64,000 nt of DNA from Rhodovulum bhavnagarense (GTDB taxonomy: Bacteria; Pseudomonadota; Alphaproteobacteria; Rhodobacterales; Rhodobacteraceae). Each line of letters starts with the position of its first letter. Within the stretch, counting starts at the first letter, position 1. The stretch lies in NCBI RefSeq assembly GCF_004343505.1, contig NZ_SLXU01000004.1:124001-188000 (forward strand), read 5' to 3'. This document shows positions 59,675-64,000 of this stretch, piece by piece. A program made the translations under genes and the position numbers. The notes under the pieces are model-generated. The model was given only the letters and a program-made list of their open reading frames with translations. It searched no databases and was not told the DNA's origin.

Positions 59675-61224
59675 TTCGTGGCCTCCTTGCGCGATGTCGC
59701 CTCGACCGCCTCGGCAACCAGCGCCTCGGCCTCGGCCTCGCGTTGCTTTTTCGCGGCCATTTCGGCCTTGCGTTTCGCCATGGCCGCGCGCTTGGCCTCG
59801 GCGATGGCCTCAAGCCGGGCGGTCCGGGCCTCGGCCAGGCGCCTGGCCTGGTCCTGCTGGTGCTTGCGGCTGTCGCGTTCGGCAAGCCTGCCCTTGGCAT
59901 GTTGGATGGTCTGGACCAGCGGCCGGTTCGACGGGCAGGTAAAGGAACAGCACCCGCAATTGATACAATCCAAGAGGCCCACCCTGGCCGCGCCATCGAG
60001 GTCGCCCGCCTCGACCCGCGTGTTCAACTCGAAAGGGGTCAGGCCCATCGGGCAGACCTGCACGCACAGCCCGCAACGGATACAGGGCATGACGTCCTTT
60101 TCGCGGGTTTCAGCAGCGCTCAGCGCCAGCACGCCATTGGTCCCCTTCACGATGGGCACGCGCGGGCTCTGGATCGGTTGGCCCATCATCGGCCCGCCCA
60201 TCAACAGGCGCTCGGGTTCTTCCACGAGCCCGCCGCAATGGGCCAGGATCTCTGCCACCGGGGTGCCGATCAGCACCCTGAGGTTCGCGGGCCGCGCAAC
60301 GCCCCGCCCGGATACGGTGAGCACGCGGGAAATCGAAGGTTCGCCATAGCGGCAGGCCAAGTGCACCGCATGGGCGGTGGCGGCGTTATGGACAACAACG
60401 CCCAGTTCGGCGGTCAGCGCACGCGCCGGTGTTTCCCGTCCGGTCAGCGTCTTGACCAGGTGCCGTTCGGACCCCATCGGATACTGGGTCGGCACCACCC
60501 TTATTTTCAGCGCATGACCAAGCGCGCGCTTGTGGCGTTCGAGCGCGGCGAGGGCCTCGGGCTTGTTCGCCTCTATGGCGACGATGATGTCCCTGACGCC
60601 CAGGGCCTTGGCCATGATCCCCGCGCCATCGGCGATTTCCTCGGCCCGTTCACGCATCAGTCGGTCATCGCAGGTCAGGTAGGGTTCGCATTCGGCGGCG
60701 TTGATCACCAACGTGTCGAGGTCGTATTTCGCCCGCAGGTTCAGCTTGACCGCGGCGGGAAAGGTCGCCCCGCCCATGCCGACGATCCCGGCCTCGGCGA
60801 TATGGGCGGCGATCTCTTCGGGGCTGGCGTCCTCGGGGCGCAGGCGGGGCAGACGCGGGCCCCATTCATCGCGCCCATCGGGGCGGATGGTGATCGTGAG
60901 CACCGGCAAGCCCGAGGGGTGCGGCGCGGTGAAATGGCCCACCGCGATCACCCGGCCAGAGGTCGGCGCATGGATATTGGCCGAAACCGGCCCACAGGCC
61001 TTGCCGATCAACTGGCCCTTGAGCACGGCATCACCACGTTCGACAAGCGGGGCGGCCTCCAGCCCGATATGTTGTTGCAACGGCACCCGGATCAGCGAGG
61101 GCAAGGGCATGTCCTCTATCGCACAATCCGAGGTCAGGAACTTGCGCGTCTCGGGATGAACCCCGCCCTTGAACGAAAACAGACGCGCCGGATCGAACCG
61201 CCCGGCAAAGGGAAAGATGCTCAT
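59671..61224 (-). CDS. rnfC: Rnf electron transport complex subunit C
   Basis: This 517-residue peripheral subunit faces the cytoplasm. It has a Nqo1-like NADH/FMN region (GMGGATFPAAVKLN, INAAECEPYLTCDD) and two 4Fe-4S motifs, CIRCGLCVQVCPMGLTP and CINCGCCSFTCPSNRPL. A Lys/Ala/Glu-rich coiled tail ends the protein. It exchanges electrons with NADH in the Rnf complex. It overlaps rnfB and rnfD. Confidence 0.96.
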   Translation of the reverse strand: MSIFPFAGRFDPARLFSFKGGVHPETRKFLTSDCAIEDMPLPSLIRVPLQQHIGLEAAPLVERGDAVLKGQLIGKACGPVSANIHAPTSGRVIAVGHFTAPHPSGLPVLTITIRPDGRDEWGPRLPRLRPEDASPEEIAAHIAEAGIVGMGGATFPAAVKLNLRAKYDLDTLVINAAECEPYLTCDDRLMRERAEEIADGAGIMAKALGVRDIIVAIEANKPEALAALERHKRALGHALKIRVVPTQYPMGSERHLVKTLTGRETPARALTAELGVVVHNAATAHAVHLACRYGEPSISRVLTVSGRGVARPANLRVLIGTPVAEILAHCGGLVEEPERLLMGGPMMGQPIQSPRVPIVKGTNGVLALSAAETREKDVMPCIRCGLCVQVCPMGLTPFELNTRVEAGDLDGAARVGLLDCINCGCCSFTCPSNRPLVQTIQHAKGRLAERDSRKHQQDQARRLAEARTARLEAIAEAKRAAMAKRKAEMAAKKQREAEAEALVAEAVEATSRKEATK

Positions 61225-61793
61225 GCGGATAGCCTCGTGTCGCCGCCGGTCTCGTCGCCCGCGAGGGGCTTGTCCCAGTACCAGTTGCGCAATGTGCGGG
61301 GTTTCGGGCGGTGGATGATCGCCTCGGTCGGGCAGACCTCGATGCAGGCATCGCAGCCGATACAGGCATCGGTGATGACGGTATGAACCTGCCGGTTCGC
61401 GCCGATGATCGCATCGGTCGGGCAACGCTTGAAACACTTGGTACAGCCGGTGCAATGGTCCTCGAAGATGAAGGCAACCATCTGCGCGGTCTCTTCCATC
61501 CCCTCAAGGCAGGCCCCTCCCCCCGCCTGCGGGCCCAGGATATCGGCAAGGCCCAGCGCCAGGTCGCGACCGCCTGGCGGGCACAGGTTCAGTGGCGCGC
61601 TGCCTTCGGCCAATGCCTCGGCCCCTGCGCGGCAGCCGGGATAGCCGCACTGGCCGCAGTTGGTGCCAGGCAAAAGAGCCTCGATCTCGTCCACGATGGG
61701 GGGCGTTTCGACGTGGAACCTGCGCGCGGCAAGGCCCAGCAACAGACCCAGCCCCACCCCCAGCGTAGTCATCGAGGCAATTGCGGACAGCAT
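61221..61793 (-). CDS. rnfB: Rnf electron transport complex subunit B
   Basis: The 190-residue subunit has an N-terminal transmembrane anchor, a NCGQCGYPGC-containing FeS domain (residues about 45-75) and two 4Fe-4S motifs, CTGCTKCFKRC and CIGCDACIEVC. It is the ferredoxin-interacting subunit, so it should hand electrons to FdxN/FdxC-type carriers. It begins 19 bases after the rnfA stop. Confidence 0.95.
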   Translation of the reverse strand: MLSAIASMTTLGVGLGLLLGLAARRFHVETPPIVDEIEALLPGTNCGQCGYPGCRAGAEALAEGSAPLNLCPPGGRDLALGLADILGPQAGGGACLEGMEETAQMVAFIFEDHCTGCTKCFKRCPTDAIIGANRQVHTVITDACIGCDACIEVCPTEAIIHRPKPRTLRNWYWDKPLAGDETGGDTRLSA

Positions 61794-61812
61794 GACAGCG
61801 GCCTTCCTTTCC

Positions 61813-62394
61813 TCAGTTCGGGACCAGCCCGGAAAAACCCATGAAAGCCATGGACAGCAGACCGGCAGAGATGAAGGCGATGGGCGGCCCGGCAAATGGG
61901 CCGGGCACCGAAAGCTGCGCCAGTTTCTCCCGCATCCCCGCAAAAATCGCGAGAACACCGGTGAAGCCCAGCGCCGAGCCAAAGCCGTAGAGCAGGCTTT
62001 GCGCGAAATCGTGCTGTTCCTGGATGTTCAGAAGGGCCACACCCAGCACGGCGCAATTGGTCGTGATCAGCGGCAGGTAGATCCCCAGCGCCCGGTAAAG
62101 CCCCGGCGAGACCTTGCGCAGCACGGTTTCGGTGAATTGCACGATGGCCGCGATCACAAGGATGAACGACAGGATACGCAGGAATTCCAGGCCCAACGGC
62201 ACCAGGACCAGAGTCTCAATCACCCAGCTTGCCGCCGCGGCAAGTGTCAGCACGAAAGTCGTCGCCAACCCCATGCCAATCGCCGCGTCGATCTTGCGCG
62301 ACACCCCCATGAACGGGCAAAGGCCCAGGAACTTGACCAGCACCACGTTGTTCACCAGCGCCGTGCCAAGCAGGATCATCAAAAACTCTGGCAT
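61813..62394 (-). CDS. rnfA: Rnf electron transport complex subunit A
   Basis: The 193-residue protein has six transmembrane helices. It has [18 protein letters not shown] and [13 protein letters not shown], the conserved cysteine segments thought to hold the membrane [2Fe-2S] cluster with RnfE. It is the first gene of rnfABCDGEH. A sigma-54 promoter lies about 80 bases upstream, so ion-driven ferredoxin reduction is induced with nitrogenase. Confidence 0.95.
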   Translation of the reverse strand: MPEFLMILLGTALVNNVVLVKFLGLCPFMGVSRKIDAAIGMGLATTFVLTLAAAASWVIETLVLVPLGLEFLRILSFILVIAAIVQFTETVLRKVSPGLYRALGIYLPLITTNCAVLGVALLNIQEQHDFAQSLLYGFGSALGFTGVLAIFAGMREKLAQLSVPGPFAGPPIAFISAGLLSMAFMGFSGLVPN

Positions 62395-62413
62395 ATCCGG
62401 ACTCCTTGGCTAG

Positions 62414-63148
<735 letters not shown>

Positions 63149-63214
63149 GACAGCGAAAGACCGCGCCGGTCGCATTACAGACACTTCATATCCCCCAAGG
63201 AAAGGACACACCCC

Positions 63215-63412
63215 ATGGCCATGAAAATCGACAGCTTACTATGCACCGCTTGCGGCGACTGCGAAGCCGTCTGTCCCACCGGCGCGATCATGCCTCACAA
63301 GGGCGTCTACATGATCCAGGCCGACAAATGCACCGAATGCGAACCCGATCACGACATGCCGCAATGCCTGAACGCCTGCATGGAGGACGGGTGCATAACC
63401 CCGGCGGAATGA
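63215..63412 (+). CDS. fdxN: 2[4Fe-4S] ferredoxin FdxN
   Basis: This 65-residue protein is the nif ferredoxin I. Cluster one is CTACGDCEAVCP. Cluster two is CTEC with an inserted loop (EPDHDMPQ) before CLNAC and a final Cys (DGC), as in rhodobacterial FdxN. FdxN is the main electron donor to nitrogenase in R. capsulatus. AAGGA is upstream. The stop overlaps the next gene (ATGA). Confidence 0.95.
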   Translation: MAMKIDSLLCTACGDCEAVCPTGAIMPHKGVYMIQADKCTECEPDHDMPQCLNACMEDGCITPAE

Positions 63413-63906
63413 TGCAAGCGGCACCGCCAGGGCACGCCCCCCAACCAGGAGACGGTGCCGATCCGCGTGTCCTGCGCCGCAGGCTCAGGGTGGCGGGGGT
63501 GGATGGCGGGATCGCCCGGCTGGAGGTCGATCGCCTGTCGGGCTGCACGCGATGCGCCGTGCGGGCCGGGTGCGGCACCGGTGCGCTGGCACAGATGCTG
63601 GGTAGCCATCCGCTTGATATCCGGCTGCGCCATACCGGGGGTATCGCCCCCGGTGACGAGGTCGTGGTCGCGATGTCCGGCGGTGCGTTTCTGGGCGCGG
63701 CCGGGCTGGCCTACCTGCTGCCGCCTGCGACGCTGGTCTCGGCCGCGGCGATCCTGAGCGCGCTTGGGCTATCGGACATCTGGGTTGCGCTATCCTGCCT
63801 GCCGGTACTCGCGCTGTCCCTGCTGCCCGCCTGGCTGGCCGGCCGGCGGGACCGCCTGGCCCATGCCTTGCGAATCGAGGACGTGATCGCACGGGGGCAG
63901 GCATGA
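63409..63906 (+). CDS. RseC/MucC-like small membrane protein of the rnf region
   Basis: The 165-residue protein resembles the RseC/MucC family. It has a cysteine pattern GCTRCAVRAGCGTGAL (about 42-57), a beta-rich domain and two transmembrane helices (about 83-130). RseC genes sit near rsx/rnf operons. A role in Rnf assembly or regulation is inferred from position. It overlaps both neighbours by four bases. Confidence 0.72.
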   Translation: MMQAAPPGHAPQPGDGADPRVLRRRLRVAGVDGGIARLEVDRLSGCTRCAVRAGCGTGALAQMLGSHPLDIRLRHTGGIAPGDEVVVAMSGGAFLGAAGLAYLLPPATLVSAAAILSALGLSDIWVALSCLPVLALSLLPAWLAGRRDRLAHALRIEDVIARGQA

Positions 63907-64000
63907 ACGGGATGCGGCGCCTTTGGGCCGGGTTCGGGCTGGCGGCGCTGTGCGGCGCGCTGGTCCTCATTGCCGCACACCAGGTCGAGGGCCCGCCAGC
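63903..64000 (+). CDS. probable RnfF/ApbE-type flavin transferase, N-terminal fragment (partial)
   Basis: Only about 32 codons are visible before the window ends. The segment is an N-terminal signal anchor (LWAGFGLAALCGALVLIAA). Its position, fdxC-fdxN-RseC-like-X divergent from rnfA, matches rnfF in R. capsulatus, whose product attaches FMN to RnfG and RnfD. The identity is from gene order, not from catalytic sequence. Confidence 0.5.
   Translation, partial: MNGMRRLWAGFGLAALCGALVLIAAHQVEGPP

Overview
The window is about 64 kb of GC-rich alphaproteobacterial DNA. It most resembles a diazotrophic Rhodobacterales, in the broad sense of Rhodobacter, Rhodovulum and relatives. The reasons are an RpoE/ChrR pair beside a divergent lipid-modification cluster, a short RpoN encoded inside a nif operon, rnf genes fused to the nif region with fdxC/fdxN transcribed divergently, and copies of a GGGTATTTT..CCAAGAAGAAG intergenic repeat. 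I see no photosynthesis genes here, so phototrophy is only suggested. No transposon, integrase, phage gene or CRISPR array was found.

Layout: 1-5130 holds a GntR-type regulator tail, a DEAD-box RNA helicase, N-formylglutamate amidohydrolase, tRNA-Val(GAC), rpmJ and phaC (PHA synthase). 5230-14029 is a minus-strand branched-chain/aromatic-acid-type ABC uptake operon (livG, livH, a small membrane ORF, livM, livK, livF) bracketed by two acyl-CoA ligase genes. 14444-20881 carries a minus-strand oxidoreductase/DUF1365/MFS/DUF3833/SDR/DUF3775 operon divergent from rpoE-chrR, the zinc anti-sigma pair that controls the singlet-oxygen response in Rhodobacter. 20885-25725 has rmuC, mutL and a GH13 sugar phosphorylase. 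25919-30176 is an RND efflux pump with its adaptor. 30360-33007 is a TPP riboswitch followed by thiYZX (thiamine-precursor uptake). 33117-36207 is an arsenic operon: an ArsR-arsenate reductase fusion, GAPDH and ArsJ. A sulfotransferase-like gene follows.

37046-64000 is a contiguous nitrogen-fixation island. All the main units read on the minus strand: iscA-nifU(degenerate)-nifV-nifW-rpoN; nifE-nifN-nifX-DUF269-fdxB; nifH-nifD-nifK; nifB-LRV-nifZ-nifT-SIR2-like; nifA; and rnfA-B-C-D-G-E-H plus a Tat-exported flavoprotein. Divergently, fdxC-fdxN-RseC-like-rnfF runs off the right end. I can place a -24/-12 sigma-54 promoter in front of iscA, nifE, nifH, nifB, rnfA and fdxC. Exact NifA upstream sites (TGT-N10-ACA) lie before nifH, nifB and between rnfA and fdxC. 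Before nifE and iscA there are one-mismatch sites (TGG-N10-ACA) inside a duplicated block of about 90 bp.

The parts fit together as follows. NifA (an oxygen-sensitive type, with C-x11-C-x19-C-x4-C) and RpoN switch on the island. NifB, E, N, X, V and accessory proteins build FeMo-co. NifHDK is the nitrogenase. Rnf and the ferredoxins FdxN, FdxC and FdxB supply low-potential electrons. The least understood components are the SIR2-like protein between nifT and nifH, the LRV FeS protein, the NifU-like protein that has lost its scaffold cysteines, and the exported flavoprotein at the end of the rnf operon. nifS, nifQ, nifF, nifJ and draTG are not in the window.
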